DNA from: Verpa conica
Taxonomy: Eukaryota; Ascomycota; Pezizomycetes; Pezizales; Morchellaceae
NCBI GenBank assembly: GCA_033030425.1
Contig: JAUFSD010000011.1
Coordinates: 310,001-374,000, forward strand
DNA length: 64,000 bases
Direction: 5' to 3'
Shown here: in pieces, positions 34,826 through 45,431 of the stretch
Numbering within the stretch: position 1 is the first letter of the stretch
Layout of the letters: each line of letters begins with the position of its first letter
Made by a program: the position numbers and the translations under genes
Notes under the pieces: model-generated
Databases searched by the model: none
The model's input: the letters and a program-made list of their open reading frames with translations, nothing else
Told to the model about the DNA's origin: nothing

Positions 34826-35935
34826 TCACACCCTTCTCCGTCTCCTCGCATCCTTCAACTGCGCGCTTGCACTTGAGTATATGTCCTCCCCTTCACTCTC
34901 CTTCCCACCCTTGCCTTTCCCAACACCCCTCCCCAACGCCCCCGTGCTTGAAGAGCTTGGGATGCTAGGGTGGGTGCCAGGGTGATAGCTTCCCCCAGGC
35001 GCAAGATCTGCCCCAGGTGGAACAGATGTTGAAGCTGTGATAGAACGCCGTCTAGTATGTTTGCTGTCCCGGCTAAGTGAGCTAGAACGTGAGCTAGAAC
35101 GGCGAGGTAAGGCCGCAGTGTTTGAAGATGCAGCAGCCGACTTAGTAGGTTGAAGGTAGCTAGGTGCCGGGGAGTGCGCGGGTGTTGGGTGTTGCGATGG
35201 TGGTTGGCCGCGGTACGATGATGCTGGTGACGGGTATGATTGGTCACGGCTGAGAGTAGGACGGAGGTTTTGTGCGTAGAGAGGATCTGTGGAGTCAGGC
35301 ATGAACCTACCTTGCCGGGGTGCTTGAGTAAGGTTCGGGTACGGCCTCGCGGAGAGCAACGAAGACGTTGAGGAGGAGTTTAAGGAGTACTGAGCCCCAC
35401 CAATTGGTGCAAATCCCTGATCTACCATAAACCCTGGTTCTCTAGGCGGGTCAAGAGCTCCGCTCCGTCGTAACATATCCAATTCTCTTTGCAGCTCCTC
35501 AGCCCTTGCTATATCTCGCTCCCGTTGCATTTCCCGTTCCATTTCCCGTTCCGCGACCCGTTTTTCGATTTCACGTTCCATTGCTTCGTGACGTTTCCAT
35601 GCTTGCCATTCACGTTCTCCCATTTCAACCACGCCATCACCCCGCTGGTTGGCAACATTAATTGCTGCCAGTGCACGTTGTAGGAATACCTCTTCATTAG
35701 CCACCCCACCGTCCCTCACGTCCTCCCATTCGTCCCCTTCCCCGTCTATTATGCCCCTCCCCAGCCCACCCCCACCACTTTTTCTTAAATAATCAAAAAC
35801 CTCACCCTCAACATTCCCTGCCCCTCCCGCCTCAAACCTCTTCCGCTGTAATAATAATTCTGTCCCCATTACATTCCTCCCCTCTGATGGTCCATATCTT
35901 TTCTGTACAATTTGTGGAGTTCGCGGAGAGACCAT
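34826..35935 (-). CDS. Coiled-coil, Ser-rich protein of unknown function, start 2 nt after the PRA1 stop
   Basis: One exon, 369 aa, from ATG at 35935 (MVSPRTPQIVQKRYGPSEGR) to the stop at 34826. I do not recognise the family. An N-terminal segment ending in GTELLLQRKRFE is followed by a Gly-rich acidic loop, then a charged helix (about 85-145: EREIEKRVAEREMEREMQRE and AEELQRELDMLRR) that is very likely a coiled coil. The rest is Ser/Pro/Arg-rich and disordered, with basic clusters (HTRRRS, DARRRRRV at the end). No signal peptide or membrane helix. The ATG follows the PRA1 stop codon by only 2 nt on the same strand, so no separate promoter fits between them. The frame also stays open upstream through the last PRA1 exon. 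Length and composition argue for a real protein; how it is expressed is unclear. Confidence 0.65.
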   Translation of the reverse strand: MVSPRTPQIVQKRYGPSEGRNVMGTELLLQRKRFEAGGAGNVEGEVFDYLRKSGGGGLGRGIIDGEGDEWEDVRDGGVANEEVFLQRALAAINVANQRGDGVVEMGEREWQAWKRHEAMEREIEKRVAEREMEREMQRERDIARAEELQRELDMLRRSGALDPPREPGFMVDQGFAPIGGAQYSLNSSSTSSLLSARPYPNLTQAPRQGRFMPDSTDPLYAQNLRPTLSRDQSYPSPASSYRGQPPSQHPTPAHSPAPSYLQPTKSAAASSNTAALPRRSSSRSSSLSRDSKHTRRRSITASTSVPPGADLAPGGSYHPGTHPSIPSSSSTGALGRGVGKGKGGKESEGEDIYSSASAQLKDARRRRRV

Positions 35936-35937
35936 CC

Positions 35938-36634
35938 CTAGACCGCCTCCTCGGAAAAAGCATTCTCGATCGGTTTGTCCATGAAGCTGGCATGGGCCAG
36001 AATGCAAGTTCCGCTGGCTCCGATGAGCCAAAGAACTGTTGAAATTGGAGATGCGAAGATCCCAAGGGGAACTGCAACGACGAGGAGCGTCGTGTAGAGC
36101 TGGGATGTGGTTGCATGTACAGGACCTGGGAGGGAGTTAGCTGATGTTCACGGCACAAAAGTGCCAGAGACGCGCAAGCAATGCACTCTGTAGCTCCAAT
36201 GTCTCGGGGGATTCAACAGTGTACTCACCGATATCCAGATCTCTCCCTCCTAACCTGCCAATTCCCCACATACCACCCACCACCAGAAGAATTACAAACA
36301 ACAATAGCAAGTTCGTAAGCAGCGAGTAAATACTCAACATGGCAAATACGACTGCATAGTTGCTTGCAAAGTAGCTCAAGTTGTAGCTTGCACGAGACTG
36401 CACCTCGCCAAAATTACTCGGCTTTGAAAGCCTCTTAAAATCAAAGAATTCACCCAAAGGCTTGAGGTTGCTGAAGCGGTTTGCTAATGGCATTTGCCGG
36501 CCCTCCTATTTGATGCATCTCTGTTAGATATTTCTTTTAGAATAATGATGTCAATGGGGGGGGGTAATTACGGTAAAGCGACCGAGGTTGAACCGGTCCG
36601 TTAACATCGATATAGGGATTGACATCCTGGACAT
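35938..36634 (-). CDS. PRA1/Yip3 family prenylated Rab acceptor
   Basis: Three exons: 36634-36572, 36505-36229 and 36125-35938; 175 aa, normal length for the family. PRA1 (yeast Yip3) is an ER/Golgi membrane protein that binds prenylated Rab GTPases and helps load them onto membranes. The first exon encodes MSRMSIPISMLTDRFNLGRF and was found by extending the frame; the next adds NRFSNLKPLGEFFDFKRLSKP, the family hallmark, and YNLSYFASNYAVV. Two hydrophobic hairpins follow: AVVFAMLSIYSLLTNLLLLF with VILLVVGGMW, then LYTTLLVVAVPLGIFASPIS with TVLWLIGASGTCILAHASF. The C-terminus FMDKPIENAFSEEAV is also typical. A second acceptor-like CAG in exon 3 would shift into the frame of the downstream ORF. 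Confidence 0.93.
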
Positions 36635-38549
36635 CGAATCTATCCCTCTTACTTCTTACGAAGCCTACGGGATTGTTGTGTTTAGTGTAGAGGAGCGGCT
36701 GAAGTACCCGCTCTGCAAGTTGTTAAACTGGGAAAAGGAACCTCGAGGGGAATGAGCGTAGGTCTTAAGTGGATTCGCTGGCAGCAGTGCAGCGACAACG
36801 GCTGATTACGGTTGGCTACTTTTAACGAGGGTGCAGAAAAAGTGGAGTAGAGAGGGGTTTGGCTGAGATTGGTTGGATGGATTGGTTGATGAATGACCTG
36901 AGATGTGATGTTGCTACGTGGCCGATGTCGATGCAGGTGGGATAGTTCTTGCAGAGTTCCTTTTGTTCTTTTTGTTTCTGGAGGGTTTGAGGTGGATGAT
37001 CCGAATAAGGGGGGTGAGGCGAGTAAATAAGCTCTAAATAAGTGTGGCTGACGCATGTCGCGGCCTGTGGCGCAGCAAAAGGCCACGAGTCCCAGTTGGG
37101 GGCAGATTACGCAGACGTTCGGGCGTCCCGGATGAGTGACTGATGAGGGATCCATCATACATGTAGCGATAGCTATAATCAGTGATCGGTATCTAGACAC
37201 TCGATATTCGGGATGAAGTATCTGCCCTCTGGATTCTTGGTAGGGCTGGCTGTAGATTCTTTATTTAGGCCCCAAAGGGTTGGGAACTGGACGGTGTGGT
37301 ATGTGCAAATCTTGATCAAAGGAGGGAGATCGCGTGCTCTTCATAGGGTCTCACTCGAAACAGTCACTCCTCCCCCGCAAAATGATATGAAACACAACAA
37401 ACAAACCGTCCTTTTTCTTATCGCATGGCGGGTGTCATCGACAGAACCACACTGGTCTCGTATTCCACAGTCTTACGCGGACAAAAAGCATTTTATGCTG
37501 CCCCGGGTCGTACATCTCCTGTGCTACAACGAGAGTTTAATATTGCCCAATTCGCGGAGTAAACATAGTGCAAGTGCGCAATTGTTGGTGGCCTGGGGCA
37601 GCCGTTGCACCCTGCGGGCCAATCAGTAGTCAGTCCGTAAAATCGCTCTTTCTCTAACACCTGCAAGGGTGAAGGCACAGCCCCACCATCGTCGCGGGTT
37701 ATTCAAGCCGCCTCCGCAACGCGAATCCTCTCCACAACAACAAATACTGAAGGGTTCTAGGCCGGCCGCACTGAACAATCTGGTACGAGACGGCGAACTT
37801 TGACTTTAAAATGCGGCTCCTGATTAACTCTATACGTGTCTATTGGTGGCGAGCAACTCAATCCCTATTCCGCGGACGAGGCGTGCACCCGGTAACGGCT
37901 TCCATCTCGTCTCTTTTGTCCTCGCTGCCACGTAACCTAGCGAACGTTGTTTCGCTTGCCCTTGTAGTGGGTGAGCGACATTTCGGACGGGCGGTTAAGA
38001 GTGGTGCGAATTTGTTATGTAGGTACAACTGTCAAGTGACTGTAGCTTGATTACCTATGGGGGCGCTGCGGTGAGGGAGTTGTTTTTGATGATAAAAGAG
38101 TGTGTGAATCCGAGCGTTCGAGGGTAATTACACCTCAACAAAAGCCTGAGCTGAACTGAGCTGAGCCTCTGAAAAGACGCAAGAGTTTTAAAAATCTCGG
38201 ACTTTCCTGGAGAATCATCACAATCTTCAGAATAGAAACCACTTGAGCCTTCTATCCCAGCGGCCCAAAGAAGAAAAATACAGTTTGCAAAAAGACCAAA
38301 CCAAGTCTTTTCCCTCTCACATCATCACCATGCCTTCCTCTTCATCATCTTCCACACATTCCTCTCAGTCCTCTGAGGTGAGGTTGTTCATGTGGTGGCT
38401 AGTGCTACAATTCAGGGCCCATGAAAACAGATTCAACCTCAAGAGGAAAAACAGAAAATGCACAAAATCACGGCTCGATGCTTACACAAATACCCCCATC
38501 TATGCATAGATAATCCGCTTCCGTTTCATTTGCTGTTGAAGATATTCCT
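36635..38549. other. Divergent intergenic region between PRA1 and Erj5
   Basis: About 1.9 kb, with the PRA1 promoter at the left end. ATG frames such as 37811-38050 (79 aa, basic, hydrophobic) have no recognised motif. A Ser-rich ATG frame begins at 38331 (MPSSSSSSTHSSQSSE) followed at once by a GTGAGG donor-like site. It may be the first exon of the small gene noted next, though I could not find an acceptor that keeps the frame. Confidence 0.4.
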
Positions 38550-38666
38550 ATGTATAAGCTCAAGTACTACTACCCACCTGCGCCTCATGACGGCGGGACC
38601 TCTGAGGCGCAACAACGCGAAGTTGCCAGATCTTTTTTAGCCTCCATCTACCGAGCACTCCTTTAA
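38550..38666 (+). CDS. Possible small protein or last exon (unidentified)
   Basis: The frame MYKLKYYYPPAPHDGGTSEA continues to EVARSFLASIYRALL and stops at 38666 (38 aa from the ATG). It reads like real coding sequence, with a proline/tyrosine-rich start and an amphipathic end. The same frame runs upstream as SVSFAVEDIPMYK to an in-frame stop. It could be the 3' exon of a gene starting at 38331, or a short stand-alone ORF in the Erj5 leader. No family recognised. Confidence 0.25.
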   Translation: MYKLKYYYPPAPHDGGTSEAQQREVARSFLASIYRALL

Positions 38667-38756
38667 AAGCATCAGTGCAGAGCTGCAACCCAACTCCACA
38701 TTAACGCAACAACTCGATAAACCCTTTTTTTATTTTTATTTGTATCAATCTACGTG

Positions 38757-40029
38757 ATGAGGTTTCCAATCCTCGTTTCGTTCCTGCTCGTCGCTGGTTT
38801 AGCGACAACTGTACTTGCTTCTTGGTCTGCAGAGGGTATGTGCTATTTCTTCCCTGGTTTGGTTTGGAGCTTGGACCAAACATACTGACAATTACTCTTA
38901 CCAGACCAGGAAATCTTCCGAGTCCGTGATGAGCTAGAGCTCGCTGAAGGAGAAGGAACTACTTTCTACGGTAATTGCCCTCCCCCATCCTAGTTCATCC
39001 TTGAGCTCGTACTGACATACCCCAGAATTCATTGGCCTTGGAACCAACCATGGCGCCTCCCAAGATGAAATCAACAAGGCCTACAAGAAACAATCAATCC
39101 GTCTCCATCCCGATAAGCAAAAGCACCGTCCTGCACCTGGCCAAAAGAAACTCACGAAATCGCAACTTGCCGAGTCCAAGAAACGAGCAGAGGAGCGCTT
39201 TGCTCGCCTTGCCATTATCGCCGATGTCCTCCGTGGGGAAGGCCGTGAACGCTATGACCACTTCCTCAAGAACGGATTCCCATTGTGGAGAGGCACTGGA
39301 TACTACTATGCTCGTTACCGCCCTGGTCTTACAAGTGTGCTGATCAGCTTATTCGTGTTTTGCGGCGGTGCTCTACACTACTGTGTTCTGTGGCTTAATG
39401 CGAGGCAACAGAGGGCTTTTATGGAACGGTACATCAAGCACGCCCGCACTGCAGCATGGGGCGAGGCTGGTATTCCGGGTCTTGCAGAAATCCAGGCCGC
39501 TGAAGACTCCAGCTCCTCCGGCGAGAAAGAAGCTCCTCAACAGCCAATGAACCGTGCACAGCGCCGACTGAACAAGGTTAAGAAAGGTGGCTCCGGAACC
39601 TCTACCCCTGTCCCTGGTCCCAATGGTGCTGGGAAACGCAAGGTTGTCGCTGAAAATGGAAAAATTCTCATCGTGGACTCTGCCGGAAACGTATTCCTCG
39701 AAGGCAAAGACGACGATGGCAACGACGTGCAGTATCCCCTTGACGTTAGCGATATTGAGGGCCCGAAACTCCGCAATACTTTCCTTGTTAGACTCCCGAT
39801 GTGGGCTTTCAATGTATCAATTGGTCGTTTCCTCCCAGGGAAGAAGGTTGTCGATGAAGATTACGAAGAGGAGTATTTGGACGAGGAAATTGAAGAAGAT
39901 GAAGGCGTTGTTGAGGAGACGAAGAGCTCGAAGCCAAAGAAGAAGAGAGTTGGGAAGAAGGTTGAGAGTAGAGGAGATGGTGTACCAAGGAGGAAGGTGG
40001 TTTCTAGACCAGTTAAGAAACAAAAGTAA
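38757..40029 (+). CDS. erj5: Erj5-like ER membrane J-protein
   Basis: Three exons: 38757-38835, 38905-38970 and 39026-40029; 382 aa. Erj5 is a type I ER membrane co-chaperone; its J domain faces the lumen and helps Kar2/BiP. A signal peptide (MRFPILVSFLLVAGLATTVLA) leads to WSAED / QEIFRVRDEL, then a J domain from FYEFIGLGTN with HPD at residues 76-78 (IRLHPDKQKH). FLKNGFPLWRGTGYYYARYRPG precedes a membrane helix at about 150-171 (broken here), as in known Erj5 proteins. The cytosolic tail is charged: an acidic stretch (DEDYEEEYLDEEIEEDEGV) and Lys/Arg clusters at the end. The first ATG is too short to appear in simple ORF scans because exon 1 is only 79 nt. Assignment is strong. Confidence 0.93.
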
Positions 40030-40776
40030 GAGTTTTTGCGACATTTTTATGGTTGCACTTTATAGATTCAGATGCCATGTTTTGTTTTGAGGATGGGAAA
40101 AGTTCTTATTTGGATTAAAGTTTCTTTTTACATATGAATATCCGTGCTGCAGTATATTAGCTTATGGTGGTCGGCGGGTGAATCATGAAGAGAAATAAAA
40201 ATGAATAAGTGGACTTGTTAACTGTGTCTTGAACTCTATTCCATCAATTGCATGTAGTTAAAAAAAAAAAAGTTGTAACGCTATTAGCACCACCTCCCCA
40301 ATTACAATCCTACACAATCTTTGACCGGGCTTGCGTATGTGCCTTGTGGTTAAGTACTCATCATTGGAGAAGTTCTATTTTCATCTCATGCTGCCCCCAC
40401 CTCGCAACCACGTACTGCAAGATACAAGATACACTACCGACAAGAACAAACAGCTCGTGCTCAGGTTATAAGCTATCCTCCCACCCAGTATCCAGAAACG
40501 AGATATATCAATCTCAAAAGTAGGGCCTTCTAGCAATTCCACAACCACTTCTCAGCTATTGCTCTTAATCCAGTGCATCGGGCCCAAGGAATCAGCGGGC
40601 TTGTTCGCGATAGCACTATACGTCGAACCGTATTGGCCAGCTCCCGCTTATTCGGACTAGCCCACGTTGGTCGTAAGTCTCATTTGATATCATGTAGGTC
40701 GGTCATCTCGTACGATTCTTGGTAGATGTTAGTACTAAATAACCTTTTAGATAATTTACGCTCCAGGGTAGCCACC
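40030..40776. other. Intergenic region 3' of Erj5
   Basis: AT-rich 3' flank with an A-run near 40260-40271. No supported gene. Confidence 0.5.
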
Positions 40777-41004
40777 TCATAACACCGGCATGGACTTCAA
40801 GTAATGTGACTGGGTGCAGAGCCCCACCAACGGGCTGCTATGGAATCCCCGACGAGACTTGATACCCCCAGCTGGACCGTGGAACGAGATGGTTATTGTG
40901 AGTGCGGTGATGATTATAGCAAGTATAAACGTCGTATAGGCCGCTTTCTTGAGTATTTGTTGCATATTTGGTTTCGCAACAATAGTAGTAGTAGATTGAA
41001 TCAT
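40777..41004 (-). CDS. Possible small single-helix membrane protein (unidentified)
   Basis: ATG at 41004; 75 aa. One clear hydrophobic helix (YTTFILAIIITALTITISF) follows a short basic segment (MQQILKKA), and the rest is polar and basic. Upstream on the minus strand lies a CT-rich tract (about 41080-41110 on the plus strand, read as TCCCTCCCCCTTCC), which is a promoter-like context. No family recognised. It might be chance, a small mitochondrial or ER protein, or part of a larger spliced gene. Confidence 0.3.
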   Translation of the reverse strand: MIQSTTTIVAKPNMQQILKKAAYTTFILAIIITALTITISFHGPAGGIKSRRGFHSSPLVGLCTQSHYLKSMPVL

Positions 41005-42523
41005 TATGGAGTATATATATCTCAGGGGTGGGTAAGTTCGATTCTAGCTGTAACACTTTCGATATAACGAAGGATGGAGGAAATAAGGAAGGGGGAGGGA
41101 GAAAAAAAGGAGCATCTTATAATTAAGCCATCGCAAAGACCTCTCTCTCATTTACACTCCTTTACTCCATCCCCCCCCCCTCCGGTGTTACAACCAATTC
41201 CGGTGATTTCCCGGTAACGCAAAATATTATTGCGGAGCTTATCTAAGACAGTGCCACCCCTCATCCAGTCTCTCTACCGGTATGAAAAGCTTGGTATTCT
41301 TGGTCCGGGGTGGAACATCTAGTGCTCGGACGCGCTATGATTACGTCTTTGCGCTATATATGCTAATAGCTACTAAATTAAAAGCTTAGAATTTTTGGAT
41401 CTGGGCTGCGAATAATGACAGCAGGCAAAACCCGTTGGAGGAGGGGGGGGGGTGCTAGAGTGGTTAGTATAGGTTATATCGTGGTTTAGAAGTAATCAAA
41501 TTTGTATTTGATTTTTCATCAGTGGGTTCATAACGTTGGGCGGATGGATATATACAGATAAGGGATGAGGCGGGAGGTCTGATGTCCCTTTTTTGAGGTT
41601 TCTTTGAGTGGTTGTGTGAATAATATAGTAATCATTAGGTGAGGGGGTCTATCGGATACTTAGTTCTATATTCAGTATCTACATATAGTTGTGTTCTCTA
41701 AAGGGAGTTTAGTCTTATTCTACCACTTACTCGCGCGAGGGGGCTGGGAGTTATTGTGCTTAATGGGGTTTCTGGAGTATCCTGGGACTCGAGCTGGATA
41801 GGATTTTGCTCTGCTTTATTCTCTCACGTCCATCTCCAGCCCTCCACTTTGTCATTAATTGGATCTTCGTAGCCCATGGTTCTACAGGCTTTCCGGGACT
41901 CTGTATCAGTTCTTTTATCTAGTACACTCAAGATGTTACCCAAGGTCAGTGTAACAGCCCTTTTCACCAGACCCTATAATCTAATCCATGAAATAGTACG
42001 AAGATTTTCAGTGATTAATAGGTATTAGGCATTCTTAATACAACAGTCCGAGAGAACATATCAAAATGCAATAATCCCAACCTATATACTCAGCCCTTGA
42101 ATGAATGATGAGATAGATCAGAAGGATTATATGGACGTACTACTACGATTTCATAAATATGGAAGTTTGCCGCAAGACGTTTGAGCCGGGTCGGGCTGAT
42201 TTTACCAGGGAGAGACTATTATATCTAGGATTCTAAATCAAAACCTAGTATTATCCGCGGTCTAGGAAGTGGTACAGGGTGTTTACTGTTATAAGCTTAG
42301 AGTAGTCCTACATGAGGTAAGAATGCTTTCACTACTAGAATAAGTCTATGGAATAGCTGATAATCATAAGAATAGACAATCCCAAATATTTGGTTTGGCA
42401 TATTTCACCGCTTACTGAAACAATAGAGCACTTCCATGAAATAATACTAAATATCCAGCGGATCGGCATGCCCGCCCAATGTCTCCGACTTTTAAATGAT
42501 CTATGTAGTTTTATAAGTACAAC
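41005..42523. other. Gene-free region
   Basis: About 1.5 kb. A C-run (41169-41179) and a G-run (41442-41451) stand out. Otherwise AT-rich sequence with no supported open frame. Confidence 0.5.
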
Positions 42524-43013
42524 CTAACGCCTAATTTTTGTCGCACGGCTAGCACACCCCACCTTCTCACAGGTGTTTCCATGCTTTTTCCATTCTCTCC
42601 ACCATGTCACTGGTAACTTCTCCCCGTCCTCGTACACCATTCCTAGATACTCATCATCGAATTCCTTCTCGTCATCTGTCGTGATTTCCCTTTCCCAATG
42701 TACCCCTTGGTAGCAACACGGCTCCATTTCTTCTGCCCGCATCTCATCACCCCAAACATCGGCATTATCCATAATCTTGCCACAACACGGAAAATATTCA
42801 TCCAGCAGCTTCTTACTCCTCTCTTGCAACTCTTGGAAATGTTCGACTGCACACTCATCGTCATCATTGGACCCTTTGTCGAATGTTTTGTGGCAGTAAA
42901 CGCAATGGCGCAGATTTGATTTGGCCTGTTCATGCACACGAATCCCTACAAGGTTAGAGCCGTAATTGTATAATGAACAACGAGGGTATGATTAGATTTT
43001 ATATATATATATA

Positions 43014-43047
<34 letters not shown>

Positions 43048-43230
43048 ACATACCTCGGGGAATGCACCGTTCAAGATTAGGGCCTGAAGAGTCGCTTTAT
43101 CGAGTTTCTTTAGGTGTTCCTCGAGCTTTTCGACGGTCTTGTGTTTCTCTCGTAGGTCGGGAAATGCAGGTTGTATAGTAGTGCTTGATTGCCCCTCATC
43201 ACTCTTCCTCTTTGATCCTCTCGTAGACAT
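42524..43230 (-). CDS. Fungal Cys/His-rich protein of unknown function
   Basis: Best model has two exons: 43230-43054 and 42925-42524; 192 aa. The donor is GTATGT followed at once by a 23-nt A-run on the coding strand (43047-43025). The acceptor AACAG at 42926 keeps phase 0 and gives NGAFPE / AKSNLRHCVYCHKTFD. An acceptor 21 nt upstream (TTGTAG) would need the weaker GTGCAT donor. The N-terminus is polar (MSTRGSKRKSDEGQS) with a helix KTVEKLEEHLKKLDKATLQ. The rest carries paired Cys/His: HCVYCHKTF, CAVEH, FPCCGKIM, PCCYQGVHW and TCEKVGC. Such spacing suggests metal binding. It resembles uncharacterised ascomycete proteins with an RHCV.CHK motif. Function unknown. Confidence 0.65.
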
Positions 43231-44414
43231 CTGAAGTGTTTTTTTTTTCTTCCCCAGCTAGAGGTATAGGAAGTTTTGGCGGTTTTTTCCCCCCCTTCCC
43301 TCTCCCATCCACATTGAACATGCATAGATTTATATACTTCTATGATCATCCTCATGATGTCACTATGTTATCCAAGACTTCAAGCCAGTTATAAATCCAC
43401 CCGCCGCCGCCGGGCCCCTCCCCAAAAATAGTTAGTTTTAGCCGTCCAAGGCTGATAAAAAGCAAATATATACTCGCTGTCAGATGAAACTACAATCTGA
43501 TCGTTTTCTGGACCATTTGTCGGGGATCTACTGGCTTGTAGAGACGGGGTCGGAAAGTGAGGAGACGATGGACAAAACACACCAAAAATTGACACTTTTT
43601 CAGTAATTCCTCCCAGCACTACGAGACTATAGATAAACGCTGTAAATTATAGTAAAATATGTCTTTATCTAGTCTCTATAATTATATAATTTTCTATACA
43701 ATCAATTATCTTATTGAGTATTAGAGGGGGGGGGGGGGGACTGTGGAGTAAGGAAGGTCGGTTGCATTGCTAAGGCTGAGCGATTTCTGCTCATTTATAA
43801 CCTCACTTAACTCGCAAAAGTCGAAGACTCTAGAGGTGAATTGTTTTTTGACGCAGGGACTTGACGTTCTTAGGTTAATCTATTACTGCTGGTCATTAAG
43901 GTGATGTGTTCTGATGTGTTCTGATATCATTTCCACCCCACCTGTAGAGGACATTGACCACAATTTTGGTCTCGCAAGCCTTAAATAACCGAGGTGCATC
44001 CTTATATCCAATCATGGCCCGCATACATCACACGTAGGTCGAGTGATGATCGATGCGCATTTGTCGCCGCTGTCGTTCGAGTGTCCTTTGACTTGTAGAC
44101 TTAGCCCACATTTTTTTTTTTACGAAAGGTTCACACTCATATATTATAATTGTAGAACACCTTTGAACTAAGTAGTCAATCATATGTATACGCCCCCCAA
44201 GAATACTAGAAACAAACACCTCCCTTTATATACAAACAGCTATATATATACTAGATAACCCAAGCGTTACTCAATAACCAAGAACCCCCAACATAAGAGA
44301 AGAAAAAAAACACACGCGTGATTACTATCCATGAAATCCCGCTGTTCCCTAGATACATAATAAAAAAAATAAAAATAAACCCGAACCCAATTACAAACTT
44401 TATCAAAAATCTAA
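43231..44414. other. Intergenic region with a 14-base G-run
   Basis: About 1.2 kb. A pure G-run occupies 43726-43739. A minus frame at 43619-43389 (76 aa) and one at 44219-44028 (63 aa) lack motifs. The right end is the 3' flank of the MARVEL-like gene. Confidence 0.5.
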
Positions 44415-45431
44415 TCATCGAGGAGGATAGTACTGTTGTTGCAGCGGGGCGCCGTACTGTGACGCAGGCGTTGGCGGGACATAATGGGATCCTGCGTACC
44501 GTGGCACAGACTGTGGCGAATGAGACGAGTACCCCTGTGGATACGGCGCTGGTGCCAATTGCTCACCCTCATTATACGACCGCGGGACACTAAACCGAGG
44601 AGGATTATACTGCTGCGGTTGCATTGCATTAAAATACTGTGGGGAGTTGTGTTGTGGTAGGTTTATAATATCCCCGGCTTGTTCTAGTGGAGCCGGCGCT
44701 GGTCGGAATGCTCTCATCTGAGTAGACTCAAGATCTGCCGGTACGGTTTTGCCTGGTCCGAGAACTTTATGGGCTCTTCGCCCGTTGAAATAAGACCAGG
44801 TAAATACAAAGCTAGTAGGGTTGGTTAGTATTGTATTGTCTTGAGGGTTTAGGCTAAATTTTGTTAGGGGTCTTACAATGTGATGACAGAGATTATGAAT
44901 ATTGTGTATTGGGATGGATTCCAATATAGAGGATGTACCCAAGCGCCGCCTTCTGACATGCCGATGGCGTTACAAATGATCAGGCCCAGCCAAAAAATCA
45001 TGAATGCTATGTCCCAGCCCATAGATACCTTTGGCCTCAGGGTATGGCGGAAGTATTTGAAAAAGGCGATAATGCACCATTTTATCGTAAGTGCAGCCTT
45101 CAAGCGATCGTCAATAACCTTCTTCTCACTAAAACTAAAATCAAAAAAAACTCACAACTGATAAGGCCATATAAGGGGTAATATAGCGTGCATAAGTCTC
45201 CCCATAGCTACTGCTGCTTGAGGATGATGAATGGCTGTCAGAAGACCCACCACGCCTCGGTTCTGGAATAGGATTTCGTTTGTTTAAATGGAATCCGTAT
45301 CTGTAGAAGTATGAACCACTTCCACTCTTAGGGACTACAATAACGAGGACAGCTATTGCAAGAAGGATCTGGAATATTCGAAGGGTGATGAAGATCTTTG
45401 AATGCCACTGGATATTCGTCTTCACGACCAT
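44415..45431 (-). CDS. Four-helix MARVEL-like membrane protein with Pro/Gln/Tyr-rich tail
   Basis: Three exons: 45431-45156, 45097-44877 and 44811-44415; 297 aa. Helix 1 is IFQILLAIAVLVIVV. A Ser-rich loop with a poly-Ser run follows, then helix 2 across the first junction (ITPYMALSV / AALTIKWCIIAFF), helix 3 (DIAFMIFWLGLIICNAIGM), and helix 4 across the second junction (TIFIISVIT / FFVFTWSYF). The two splices were chosen because they keep helices 2 and 4 unbroken; the first acceptor is an AAG. Four helices of this size with a cytosolic tail fit the MARVEL class, which shapes membrane domains in fungi (Nce102- and Fhn1-like proteins). That link is by topology only. The tail (about 190-297) is rich in Pro, Gln and Tyr and probably disordered. 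Confidence 0.75.

Noticed and set aside
35832..36158. 108-aa third frame over PRA1 exon 3
   Set aside because: PRA1 motifs fix the frame; this one has no motif and ends inside the next ORF.
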